Positions 1 through 8,551 of a DNA stretch of 59,204 nucleotides are shown piece by piece (the first letter of the stretch is position 1; every line of letters begins with the position of its first letter). The translations under genes and the position numbers were made by a program. Below the pieces are notes generated by a model, which saw only the letters and a list, made by a program, of their open reading frames with translations, was not told where the DNA came from and did not search any database. Origin of the DNA: an uncultured bacterium (GTDB lineage: Bacteria > Patescibacteriota > Microgenomatia > UBA1400 > UBA12108); the NCBI GenBank assembly GCA_903945195.1, contig CAJAUT010000023.1, forward strand, positions 1-59,204, read 5' to 3'.

Positions 1-95
1 AATTCAGCGACAGTCTTTTCCTCTTTCACCGCTTCTAGTGCAACTTTGGCTTTAAAAGCCGGCGGATGTTGCCTCCGCAAGTGTTGTTGATCCAT
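1..95 (-). CDS. IS3-family transposase OrfA, N-terminal fragment (runs off the window)
   Basis: An ATG at 95 opens a frame to the window edge giving about 31 residues, including PPAFKAKVALEAVKEEKTVAE. This matches the N-terminal helix-turn-helix of IS3-family OrfA proteins (typical form: PEFKAKVALEALKGEKTVAEL). OrfA binds the element ends and is joined to OrfB by frameshifting in the family. The element end probably lies near 122, because the reverse strand starts TGCACAATGG there (IS3 ends begin with TG) and HD-GYP coding sequence resumes straight after. The rest of the element is outside the window. Confidence 0.75.
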   Translation of the reverse strand, partial: MDQQHLRRQHPPAFKAKVALEAVKEEKTVAE

Positions 96-117
96 ATAAA
101 TTGGATCTTAACCCATT

Positions 118-447
118 GTGCAGATTCTGGGGTTCACTATAAGGCATCCAAATTTAGGACTAATAATGATAAGAGATATACGAGATCTAGATTGTGTAAA
201 ACCAGTAATAAATGGTCACCATGAGAATTGGGATGGATCAGGGTACCCCAATGGCTTGTGGGATCATGATATACCATTACCTGCACGAATCATGAGAGTC
301 GTAGATGTATATGATGCGCTTACAACACGACGCTCTTACGCTCCGATTTGGCCAAGAAACAAAGCTTTGGATTATATAGACGATAATAGAGGGAAATTAT
401 TTGATCCAGCAATTGCTCAGACTTTTATAGAGATGATGAGGATTTAG
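118..447 (+). pseudogene. HD-GYP domain protein, 5'-truncated remnant
   Basis: The translation carries the C-terminal half of an HD-GYP phosphodiesterase domain: an HPNLG segment, then HHENWDGSGYP with the GYP signature, then IPLPARIMRVVDVYDALT and a closing FDP motif. HD-GYP enzymes hydrolyse cyclic di-GMP. The N-terminal HD metal site is missing because coding similarity starts at the IS3 junction (about 105-122). A stop (109-111) lies in frame just upstream and the only start is a GTG that may belong to the IS end. The fragment is unlikely to be an active enzyme. A start inside the element could still produce a truncated protein. Confidence 0.75.
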
Positions 448-450
448 CTG

Positions 451-771
451 TTAGACTGTTTTTAGCTTAATTCCATTGGGACTAGTGTGCACCGTAAGAA
501 TACTCTCGTGCAAGTTTTCTACACTACTAGTGTCAAGTCGCGTTGGTTGCATACTAGCTACTACTCGTTCTCTAGCGGAAGAATGTGCAGCTACTTCTTT
601 TTCTGCTTCTGAAGTTGCTAGGCCTAATTGCCCTGGAATAATAGGTTCAGGCACATCTTCCTTATCAAAGGTAGGAGCTTCGTCGAGCCTATCAAGAACT
701 CCTAACTTGATTGCAGGAGCAGGTAACTCAGGGGATATATCTAAATCTTCAATAACATTGTTTTCTGTCAT
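451..771 (-). CDS. small acidic Pro/Glu-rich protein, unknown
   Basis: A 106-residue frame rich in Glu, Asp and Pro, with no membrane segment and no domain I recognise. It ends 4 nt from the end of the HD-GYP remnant (convergent) and starts 24 nt downstream of the sortase stop, so it could be the last gene of the sortase unit. No clear ribosome-binding site precedes the ATG. A plus-strand frame overlaps it almost completely but looks like the antisense shadow. Coding status is uncertain. Confidence 0.4.
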   Translation of the reverse strand: MTENNVIEDLDISPELPAPAIKLGVLDRLDEAPTFDKEDVPEPIIPGQLGLATSEAEKEVAAHSSARERVVASMQPTRLDTSSVENLHESILTVHTSPNGIKLKTV

Positions 772-794
772 GAAAGTATGTTATCACCATACAA

Positions 795-1427
795 CTAGTT
801 TTGTATAGCGGTGGCGGTGACGATGAGGCGGGAGAGCGTGGTGCCTGGTGGCCAGCAAGTCATGAGAGTGAGAGTCTCGCTAGGCATGATCCTGGTAAGT
901 GGTGCTGTGCTACCTGGTGAGACAAACTCCTTACTTTTGACCTCGTATTTGTACTGCTGACCCTGATACCAGATATCTACTGTGTCACCTGCATCTAGGT
1001 GATGAATCAGATAAAAAACAGAGTTGTAGCGCTCGGCGGTAAGTAAATCGGTAGAACTATGGGCAAAAAGGAAGATATTGCCACCCTCTCCAGGAAGCTT
1101 GGTGCCTTTGGCGTGAGCGATCCCCTTGGACAAGGCCAGCTGATATTTCTTACTATCAAAGGCGTCTACATTTGCGATGACCTGTGAGGTAATACCTAGC
1201 TTCTCGATGAGGATAGAAAAATCTTTGTTTACAGGCTGCAAATTGTCTGCACGAGCTTTGGTATGCATAGCATACTTGATCTCATTTTTTAGTGGATCGT
1301 TAAAAATCCGCACGAGTAAGTACGATGAGAAAATGATCAGCACTAAACCAGTGAGACCCAAGACTTTGCCAAGTAGATCACCTGGCCATATTTTTGTTGC
1401 GCGAGATGGCATAGATGATTGCGACAA
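795..1427 (-). CDS. sortase
   Basis: A 210-residue sortase: an N-terminal membrane anchor at about residues 20-41, then a sortase barrel with the catalytic triad visible as H123 (in LFAHSS), C191 (in TCWPPGTTLSR) and R200. Sortases cleave LPxTG-type signals and transfer the protein to a cell-envelope nucleophile. The probable substrate is the preceding gene, which carries LPATG. The start is a TTG at 1427 with GGAG six bases upstream, and it overlaps the end of the surface-protein gene by 50 nt, which suggests translational coupling. An ATG five codons later is an alternative start. Confidence 0.9.
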   Translation of the reverse strand: MSQSSMPSRATKIWPGDLLGKVLGLTGLVLIIFSSYLLVRIFNDPLKNEIKYAMHTKARADNLQPVNKDFSILIEKLGITSQVIANVDAFDSKKYQLALSKGIAHAKGTKLPGEGGNIFLFAHSSTDLLTAERYNSVFYLIHHLDAGDTVDIWYQGQQYKYEVKSKEFVSPGSTAPLTRIMPSETLTLMTCWPPGTTLSRLIVTATAIQN

Positions 1428-2355
1428 TCCCTACTCCTAGTAGGATCCATAAATATTTTGTATTCTTGTTGCCTAGATCTTGCTCTTCACCTAGTACTTC
1501 TCCAGCACTAGCCTCTGGAGTCTCAAGAGCTGGTTCTGTATCTGCTGGCTGCTCTTCTTCACCCTCTTCTGTCTTGTTGCCTAAGATACTGCCAGCTGCT
1601 CTTGTAAGGACAATAGCTGGAGTGGTAGAAGAGGTAGTGGTATTTGATGAAGTAGAAGAAATGATAACCTCGTCGCCGCGATGACTCGACTGATTGCCAG
1701 AAGCATCGAAGGCGCGGATCACGTAGTACCATTCTCTATCGCAGTTGTCGGCTCTATCATGGGTGAATGTTCCATCCTGATTTGAGCCGATATTTACAGT
1801 GCCTACTCTATGGTCACTATTTGTATCAAAAGTCTTGGAGTCGGAACTGTAGATCTCTACTTTTGAAGTAGCTCCGCCGTCATCGGCTGTGTGGAATTTG
1901 ATGACGTATTTGCAGCTTGAAGGATGTTCTTTAGAGTAATAGTTTGGTTCACCTGGACCACTAGTGTCGTATTTAACAGTGACAGTCTGACTGCTTTCAG
2001 AATTTGAGCCTGAGGTGGCAGTCACATAAAACTGATACTCACCTTCTTGTGACATGACAGAGCTATCTACCTTGCAACTAGCATTGTCACCTGATGCTTT
2101 GATAGAAGTGTGTGCCACATCGAAACTAGTAAATAGTGAAGCTCCTGGCTTCTTTACGTAACAATTTACGACCGGAGTGAGAGTTGCACGATCAAGTACG
2201 GAGTATGACAACTTCCAGTCAGCTATCCTCATGGGACTGGCTGGCTGCTCGATACGGACAGAGAGATTGTTGTCTGGGTCTGCAGCGAGAGTACGAGGGG
2301 CAAAACTAAGTAGTGAGGCAAGTACAACTATAGCCATGAATGATTTTTTGAACAT
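1378..2355 (-). other. internal start and second secreted protein within the surface-protein gene
   Basis: At 2355 an in-frame ATG (MFKKSF) is preceded by GGAGG four bases upstream, although the upstream frame is still open. The sequence from here is a complete secreted protein of 325 residues: positively charged start, hydrophobic core, a signal-peptidase-like site ending TLA before ADP, two Ig-like regions, an acidic linker and a C-terminal membrane helix followed by basic residues. I read this as a second gene, or an alternative initiation site, whose upstream neighbour lacks a stop codon. That both products are made is inference. Confidence 0.5.
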
Positions 2356-5300
2356 TTTGCCTCCAAAGATAAATAGTAGACCTGTCAGTAGTGAGCCTAA
2401 GGCTAGGTAGAGCCAACCTGTATCTACACCTGTAGCTGGGAGGATCTCGGTAGAGACACCTAGTACGTCGCCTGTTTGTCTCTCTATTGCTACGCTTCCA
2501 GTCTGTTGATAATTTTTGTTTACTGCGACTGTGGTACCTACAAAGGTTCCATCATTGAGTGGAGATTCTATGCCTAGAGCTAGAATCTTATTACCAAAGG
2601 ATGCACTATCCCCACTGGCCCAAGCAGTGTCTTCATAGTTTCCAGCATCGATTCCATCTTGGATTTTGGCATAGTAGGAAAGTTCCATGGTGTCGCCTGC
2701 TTCTAGACTATCTATGTTCCAGGTACCTGGTGAGCCGTAATCTGGAGCGTCTACGGAGTATGGCATGCCGTTTAAAGTAGCCGACCATGACCCTGCGACA
2801 TATTCAAACCCTTCTGGAGTGACATCTGTCACGTTGATGTTTGTCATATCACTGTTTTCTAAATGCAGTGTCAACTTGTAACCAACCAAGTCTCCACCAT
2901 TTTTGCTCCCTGTGGCATCGTTGGATTTTTTAATGGTGAGATTTGGCTCTTCTTGATTGCCAAAGTTATATTCTGGAGCATAAATACCATTTTGAGTTTT
3001 TTCGTCATCATTTGGAAGAGAGATATCGTGACAGTAAGTAGTGCGCATCTCATCTTCTTCATCATCAAATGATTGATTCTTTGGATATGTCTGATTCCAA
3101 CCATCTTTTGCTACTTCGCAAATTGAATAGGTACCAGGGAATAGATCTTCAAATTTGTACCATCCAAAATCTTCACTCTCCTTATCATTGATGGTATTTA
3201 CTGATAGCTCATCTCCATCGAGCTCCTCATTGCGATTTGTGTCTAGGAATATAGTCCAGTCACCTAAGAGACTTTCTTCTTTCCCTTCTCCTTTTCGACC
3301 GTCGCCATTTATGTCATTCCACTTGTAGCCATGGATGTCGATAAGTGGAGCATTACCAAAGTCATATGAGCGATATTCGCCATAACCTGTACCTGAGTTG
3401 ATCTCAATACTGTACGAACCAAACTCTGGCTCAGTTCTTTTGTAGTTTGCATCTGATTCATCTTCGGTCACTATATAATCACCATGCTCTAGGCCTGTAA
3501 ATTCGTAGTAACCGTCAGAGCTTGTGTGTACACAATTTTTTTTATCTAAAAGAATACGACTTTCTGAGTTATCTGTTGCTAGACAGATCTCCCAGTTACT
3601 TATCCCATATTCTCCTTGATCCCAATTTCCATCGCCGTTTATGTCTTTGTATTTAAATCCACTAATACTACCAAGCTCAAAGTTGCCAAAATTGTTTTTA
3701 GTAGAATCTAGTCCTGCTGACAATATGACTGCGGAAGGAGCGGAAGTCTGCAACCAACCTGGCAATAGTGTTTCTAATAGTGAATATGTTCCTGGCAATA
3801 GACCAGTAAAACTATATGCACCAAAGATATCTGTTGTCGTACTATGAATTTCTTTGTCGCTCTGCAATAAGGAAATTACCCAACCGGCAGCAACATCTTC
3901 ATCCTTATCCCAGAAACCATCACCATCTAGATCTTCCCATTTGAAACCTGAAATTGACCCTAGCTTGGTATTGGTAAATACGCAAGTCACTGTTTCTCCT
4001 GGCTGTAGACTAATTGCACTGTAAAGGCTACCGTCAGAACAGGTTGTGTCAGTGAGAGTCCAGCCTGATTGCGCATTCTCGGATACTGAGTAAGTGCCTG
4101 GCATGAGATATCCACTATCATTTGTCTCACCGTCACTTAATGAAAATACATCTTCGTGATAACTTGCTGCAAAACCAAAACTAGCTTTTTCTTCTGCGTC
4201 TGGTAAAGTTTGCTTTTCAATAATAATTTTGCCCATCTGGATGTTGCCAAAATTTACGCTTGCTGACTGTCCTTCAGAAGTGAGAGATACTGCTATGCAA
4301 GCATTATCTGCTGGACTTGTTTGAACCCAGCCAGTTTGAGGTTGTTCACAGATTGTGTAGATACCAAATGGGACATCGCTAAATGTGAAGCCATTAATAG
4401 TACTGGTAGCTTCTTTTATTTTTGCTCCTAATGAATTTTTAAGGTCAAATTTCCACCCAGATAATAAGGCCTCGCCGTCATCTCTGACGCCATTCCCGTC
4501 TAGGTCATTGAATTTAATCCCATCAATTTTGCCATTTGCTGGATTAATAATGACTTCGTCTTTACAGGTATTATTATCTTCTCTACTTTCACGAATCTTA
4601 GTGTCTGGATCTACCTTACAGATACCATTTGATCTAGGATTTTCATATGTACCAGCAACTGAGAAGGTCGCTGTGAAAGAGATTTCTAGGTAACCACCTG
4701 CTTTTATGGTAAATGTTTTATCGTCATCATCTTCCACTTTACACTTAAGGTTCTTCGCAGAATCTATCGAACAACTTAAATTATCATACTTGTTGATATT
4801 TGCATAACTATATTTTAATGAGCCATACGCAACATTTGAATCAGGTAAGTTGTCAGTGAATATTTTTTCATCTTCCTCAAATATCACATCTTTAGTACCA
4901 ATATTTTCGATCCTTATTTTCCAGGTGAAAGATGACCCTAAGTTAATTGAGCTTAATGGAGTGTGAGTTTTTGTGACGATGAGATCTGGTTCAGAAGATA
5001 TATTACAGTCATTATAATAAATCGCTTTCCCCGCATCATCCCAATTTTGACCTGCGTAAGATCCTCCATTATATGAAAAAGGTGGAATAATATCACCCCA
5101 ACTATGATCTGGAATACCAAAATACCATACTGGACCATCATGATCATCGTGACCATGAACGTCTGCGGACTTAGCTGGACTTTCAACATTGTATGGATTA
5201 GTTTGACTATCATGAGCATGACAAATTTTTATTTTGTTATCCGTATCCGTAAAAGTAATTGTAGCTATGAGGGTAGTAGATAAAAATGCCTCAACCTTGT

Positions 5301-6039
5301 AGTTGGGGCGGTAGATACCGTCTAGTTGGTAGGCATAAAAAAGCTTGCCAGTCTCGTCGGATTGCACATCAACTGTAGTCGAAGTTGCTGGCAAGTCGGT
5401 TGAGGAGATGGTGAGTGAGTAAAGAGTATTTGGGATAAAGCCAGCACCAGTGATGAGAGCGGTGTCGGTGGGTGCGTAATCTAGCTTGTCGGTCGAGAGC
5501 ACGGCAGAACCAGTCTCTGTGACAGTCAAATCTATCTCGCTAATTGAAGTGGCTATGGTATTGCCTACAACTGTAATCTGGAGCTGTTCGTTTTGGTCGG
5601 TCACGACTGGTGAAGATACGGGTGAAGGAGGTGCGGGTGAAGAATCGGCTGATGGGGCTACGGAAGAGAGTGGAGTATCTAATGGGGCGGGAGAAGAGGT
5701 AGGAGACGAAGAAGGATCCACGGAAGGCAAGACCGATGCTACTGGCGTAGGTGTGGCAATAACTTCTGGTGTGGCTGATGGTAAGACAGAAGGCTCAACT
5801 GAAGAAGCATCAGATGGCGTAGCTGTAGTCTCTACAGTAGCAACTGGTGTTGGAGCTGGGGTGGACTCTACTACTGGAGGCTGATCTACAGTTGGTACTT
5901 CTTGAGCTACAGCGTAAGAGGGAGACAAAACTGGAGCCATAGCCATGGCAATAAAAGCGGGCTGTAGGATGTTTAAGAAAAGTGAGAAGAGTGAAGAGAC
6001 AGCAAAAACTTTCTTTTGTAACTTGAATGTGTTTGACAT
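1378..6039 (-). CDS. LPxTG surface protein with SdrD-B-like repeats, fused in frame to a second secreted protein
   Basis: A 1553-residue secreted protein with a strong start (AGGAG six bases before ATG). It has a signal peptide at about 1-46, then a Ser/Pro/Thr-rich stalk to about 150. Next come a CARDB/DUF11-like domain and four SdrD-B-like modules (each with DxNGDGxxD-type calcium loops, for example DLDGNGVRDDGE and DINGDGNWDQGE), then a DUF11-like domain. LPATG lies at about 1200-1204, followed by a hydrophobic helix and GGK. The frame does not stop there. A second signal peptide starts at M1229, followed by Ig-like domains, an acidic tail and a C-terminal membrane helix. The topology is self-consistent as one chain (out, in, out, in). 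It is probably attached by the downstream sortase. Confidence 0.88.
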   Translation of the reverse strand: MSNTFKLQKKVFAVSSLFSLFLNILQPAFIAMAMAPVLSPSYAVAQEVPTVDQPPVVESTPAPTPVATVETTATPSDASSVEPSVLPSATPEVIATPTPVASVLPSVDPSSSPTSSPAPLDTPLSSVAPSADSSPAPPSPVSSPVVTDQNEQLQITVVGNTIATSISEIDLTVTETGSAVLSTDKLDYAPTDTALITGAGFIPNTLYSLTISSTDLPATSTTVDVQSDETGKLFYAYQLDGIYRPNYKVEAFLSTTLIATITFTDTDNKIKICHAHDSQTNPYNVESPAKSADVHGHDDHDGPVWYFGIPDHSWGDIIPPFSYNGGSYAGQNWDDAGKAIYYNDCNISSEPDLIVTKTHTPLSSINLGSSFTWKIRIENIGTKDVIFEEDEKIFTDNLPDSNVAYGSLKYSYANINKYDNLSCSIDSAKNLKCKVEDDDDKTFTIKAGGYLEISFTATFSVAGTYENPRSNGICKVDPDTKIRESREDNNTCKDEVIINPANGKIDGIKFNDLDGNGVRDDGEALLSGWKFDLKNSLGAKIKEATSTINGFTFSDVPFGIYTICEQPQTGWVQTSPADNACIAVSLTSEGQSASVNFGNIQMGKIIIEKQTLPDAEEKASFGFAASYHEDVFSLSDGETNDSGYLMPGTYSVSENAQSGWTLTDTTCSDGSLYSAISLQPGETVTCVFTNTKLGSISGFKWEDLDGDGFWDKDEDVAAGWVISLLQSDKEIHSTTTDIFGAYSFTGLLPGTYSLLETLLPGWLQTSAPSAVILSAGLDSTKNNFGNFELGSISGFKYKDINGDGNWDQGEYGISNWEICLATDNSESRILLDKKNCVHTSSDGYYEFTGLEHGDYIVTEDESDANYKRTEPEFGSYSIEINSGTGYGEYRSYDFGNAPLIDIHGYKWNDINGDGRKGEGKEESLLGDWTIFLDTNRNEELDGDELSVNTINDKESEDFGWYKFEDLFPGTYSICEVAKDGWNQTYPKNQSFDDEEDEMRTTYCHDISLPNDDEKTQNGIYAPEYNFGNQEEPNLTIKKSNDATGSKNGGDLVGYKLTLHLENSDMTNINVTDVTPEGFEYVAGSWSATLNGMPYSVDAPDYGSPGTWNIDSLEAGDTMELSYYAKIQDGIDAGNYEDTAWASGDSASFGNKILALGIESPLNDGTFVGTTVAVNKNYQQTGSVAIERQTGDVLGVSTEILPATGVDTGWLYLALGSLLTGLLFIFGGKMFKKSFMAIVVLASLLSFAPRTLAADPDNNLSVRIEQPASPMRIADWKLSYSVLDRATLTPVVNCYVKKPGASLFTSFDVAHTSIKASGDNASCKVDSSVMSQEGEYQFYVTATSGSNSESSQTVTVKYDTSGPGEPNYYSKEHPSSCKYVIKFHTADDGGATSKVEIYSSDSKTFDTNSDHRVGTVNIGSNQDGTFTHDRADNCDREWYYVIRAFDASGNQSSHRGDEVIISSTSSNTTTSSTTPAIVLTRAAGSILGNKTEEGEEEQPADTEPALETPEASAGEVLGEEQDLGNKNTKYLWILLGVGIVAIIYAISRNKNMAR

Positions 6040-6263
6040 TAAGAACTCCTAATAACTGTATTTTATTATCACTATAAGTTTACACTGCCATGCAATATGA
6101 CTTCAATATATCTAAGTATGTCAAAGTACTAGAAAATACCCGCTTCATATAGACGAAGTAGGTAAAAAATGTTTACTCTGTATATTTAAATATAGATCGA
6201 AAAATAGTACTTGATGAGATTTTTGACAGATTGTTGTCAATTATTGTTATGGGTCAATAGATA

Positions 6264-6300
6264 CAAAAAATCCCGACCCTTTTAAAAGGAATTCGGGATA
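6264..6300 (-). terminator. Rho-independent terminator of the 23S-5S unit
   Basis: On the minus strand the arms ATCCCGA (6293-6299) and TCGGGAT (6270-6276) enclose an inner CCTTTTAAAAGG hairpin and are followed by six T. It lies just after 5S and faces the correct way to end rRNA transcription. Confidence 0.8.
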
Positions 6301-6321
6301 TCACATATATTGGCGACACAA

Positions 6322-6445
6322 TTGCCCCGGCAATGACTTATTTTCGCGGTAAGTTGCCCTACAACTATCGTCGGCGCTAAGGTGTTTCACGACTCTGTTC
6401 GGAATGGGAAGAGGTGGTGCCACCCCGCTCTAATCACCGGAACAA
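6322..6445 (-). rRNA. rrf: 5S ribosomal RNA
   Basis: The reverse complement shows a 5S layout with the conserved core CCCATTCCGAACAGAGTCGTGAA and a 9-bp closing helix between TTGTTCCGG at the 5' end and CCGGGGCAA at the 3' end. An outer complementary pair, TGGCGACA (6311-6318) with TGTCGCCA (6449-6456), probably forms the precursor processing stem. It follows 23S by about 65 nt in the same direction. The exact mature ends are estimated. Confidence 0.9.
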
Positions 6446-6695
6446 TTTTGTCGCCAATATTTATTTGTTAATTCTAAGATTATACCTTAGAAAGTGAAGA
6501 GTAAGATTACAGTATCAAGCTATTCGTTTGATCATGCGGTCGCCTGAGGCGACCCGCCAGTCACCATAGATTATGATGTTGGCGGACAGGTTAGCTAAAC
6601 ACATTGCTGTGCGTACACTTCCTGCCGATAACCTGGTGGTCTTCCAGGGATCTAACGTCATCTTACGATGACAAGGAATTCTCATCTTGGGGCGT

Positions 6696-6726
<31 letters not shown>

Positions 6727-6845
6727 ACTAACCATCGTAGCTACTCTGCTATGCGCCTGACGGCTACAACAGAAACACTAGCGGATGGCTCACTCCGGTC
6801 CTCTCGTACTAAGAGCAACTCCCCTCAAAATTCCAACGCTGACAA

Positions 6846-6888
<43 letters not shown>

Positions 6889-6959
6889 ACGTAGCGCTTT
6901 AATGGGCGAACAGACCAACCCTTAGGACCTTCTCCAGCCCTAGGATGCGCTGAGCCGAC

Positions 6960-7250
6960 CAAAATACATAGATGTTAGATAAGGTGTATATGGATCTCAA
7001 TTATTACTAATTGTTTGGACTATATCTTTAATACTTTCATTCATAAAACCACGGAATGATTTAGTATATGTTGGCGTATTATAGCGATATCTAGTCGCTA
7101 TCTCTCGCCTGAGGCGAGAAGTCTCTACGGGGGGTGTATACAGCTATGCTGTTATACGCCCTTCCCACGGTGTTAGCCTAAAGTGTTCAATCTTAGGTAT
7201 TCTCCGTTATAAGCCAAATTTATTTCCTCGACATGTTTTGGGTATTTTCT
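6960..7250 (-). ncRNA. group I intron in 23S rRNA after U2504 (E. coli numbering), no ORF
   Basis: 23S sequence breaks between CCTCGAT (exon 1, ends 7251) and GTCGGCTC (exon 2, begins 6959). The intron begins at 7250 and ends with G at 6960. The exon end CCTCGAT pairs over 7 bp with GTCGAGG, found 19 nt into the intron, with a U.G pair at the cleavage site, which is the standard group I P1 helix. An S-type element (AAGATATAGTCC, 7017-7028) and an R-type element (GTAGAGACTT, about 7119-7128) are present. The intron is 291 nt and has no reading frame, so it should be a self-splicing ribozyme that depends on other sources for mobility. It lies in the peptidyl-transferase centre by my alignment. 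Confidence 0.88.
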
Positions 7251-7650
7251 ATCGAGGTAGCGAACTGCACCGTCGCTGTGGACGCTCAGGTGCAACTACT
7301 CTGTTATCCCCGGGGTAGCTTTTATCCGATAAGCCCGGTACCTCCCACGAAGTACACGAGGATCACTAGGTCCGACTTTCGTCTCTGCTTGACTTGTATG
7401 TCTCACAGTCAGGCATCCTTATGCCCTTGCACTATCATTCCGATTTCCATCCGGAATTAGGATACCATTGCGCGCTTGCGGTACTCTTTAGCAAGCAACC
7501 TCCCCAGTTAAACTGCCTCCCAGACAGTGTCCTCTTTCTCGATCCAGAGAAATAAGTAAGAATCTCACGTTTCAAAGAGTGGTATTACAGTTGTCGCCTT
7601 GCGGCTCCCACCTATGCTACACAGTCAAAACATAAAATTCAGTGTCAAGG

Positions 7651-7683
<33 letters not shown>

Positions 7684-7815
7684 TTGTCAGTAGGCCGCAT
7701 CTTCACAGCCATTTCAATTTCGCCGAGTCCCTCCTCAAGACAGTTTCAAAGTTGTTACGCCATTCGTGCAGGTCGGAACTTGCCCGACAAGGAATTTCGC
7801 TACCATAGAACAGTT

Positions 7816-8551
7816 CACTTATGTTGATATATCAATCTAAATTGATACTCTTTATTATTTCTAATAAAGTCTTCACGTCGCCATGAAGGTCGGACTATAT
7901 CATGTCCTAATTAAATAGGACGTCGACATATAGTCTCTGAGGATTCTTAAATCACTTGATGATGTCACTGATGTTATATTTTCGTTTACGACTAGCTCCT
8001 GGGTTAAGAGTTTCTCTCAGCCTAACAATTTCGTGTAAACCCGCAATTTTTCTGTGACCCCCATCTTCCATTATTTTGGCTATTAGACAAAAAATATGAA
8101 AATTACTTTTCTTAGTCTTTGAAACTAGCGGATATTTTTGGAAAAAAGGAATTACTTTAAATATTACGTCCGTCGGATTGGTTACATCGAATGAAAAGAG
8201 TTGATCTCGCTTGCGTACTTTGATAATTCCACAGTTTAGGGTGGTTTGAAGTAATTTGAGTAATGCTGGGTCTTTTTGAGACACATTAAAACTCATTACG
8301 ACTTGCCACTTAACTGCGTAATCATCTTTTTTACGAAGCGAAACATTAAAACTCCCTTCACCCTCTGTAAATCCGGCGAGGAAATATCCCATTGCATCAT
8401 CTTGATAACCTAAGTCTTTCCTGCTGATTTTCCGCACTGTACGCATTTTCACTATGATATTAATTTACCATAGTAGCGACAGATACTACAACCGCTTGTG
8501 CGGTACGGGGATTCCAGCAAATAGTCGACTTTTATAACTACAATTTTGTTC
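7816..8551 (-). ncRNA. group I intron in 23S rRNA after U1917, with LAGLIDADG ORF
   Basis: Helix 69 sequence GTAACTAT (ends 8552) is separated from AACTGTTCTATGG (begins 7815) by 736 nt. The intron ends with G. Exon TAACTAT pairs with GTAGTTA ten nucleotides into the intron, ending in the U.G pair expected of group I P1. An R-type element (CAGAGACTATA, about 7930-7940) and an S-type element (GATATAGTCC, about 7893-7902) lie together near the 3' end, downstream of the endonuclease gene. The insertion site corresponds to position 1917 of E. coli 23S by local alignment. Group I introns with LAGLIDADG genes are known near here in other bacteria. Confidence 0.88.
7952..8452 (-). CDS. LAGLIDADG homing endonuclease, single-motif, in the 23S intron
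   Basis: A 166-residue protein with one LAGLIDADG motif at residues 22-35 (FLAGFTEGEGSF, with the metal-binding acidic residue near its end). One-motif family members act as homodimers and cut intronless rRNA genes at the insertion site, which spreads the intron. The gene lies inside the intron at 7816-8551 on the same strand as the rRNA. The initiator is the first ATG of the frame, but M21 (MGYFLAGF) is an equally good start close to the domain edge. No stop or frameshift interrupts it, so it may be active. Confidence 0.92.
   Translation of the reverse strand: MKMRTVRKISRKDLGYQDDAMGYFLAGFTEGEGSFNVSLRKKDDYAVKWQVVMSFNVSQKDPALLKLLQTTLNCGIIKVRKRDQLFSFDVTNPTDVIFKVIPFFQKYPLVSKTKKSNFHIFCLIAKIMEDGGHRKIAGLHEIVRLRETLNPGASRKRKYNISDIIK

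Noticed and set aside
476-808. Plus-strand gene opposite the small acidic protein
   Set aside because: It overlaps the minus-strand frame almost fully and has a Ser/Cys-rich shadow-like composition.
5486-5884. Plus-strand Gly/Val/Ala/Glu-rich frame
   Set aside because: It is the antisense of the Pro/Ser/Thr-rich stalk of the surface protein, a typical shadow of low-complexity coding DNA.
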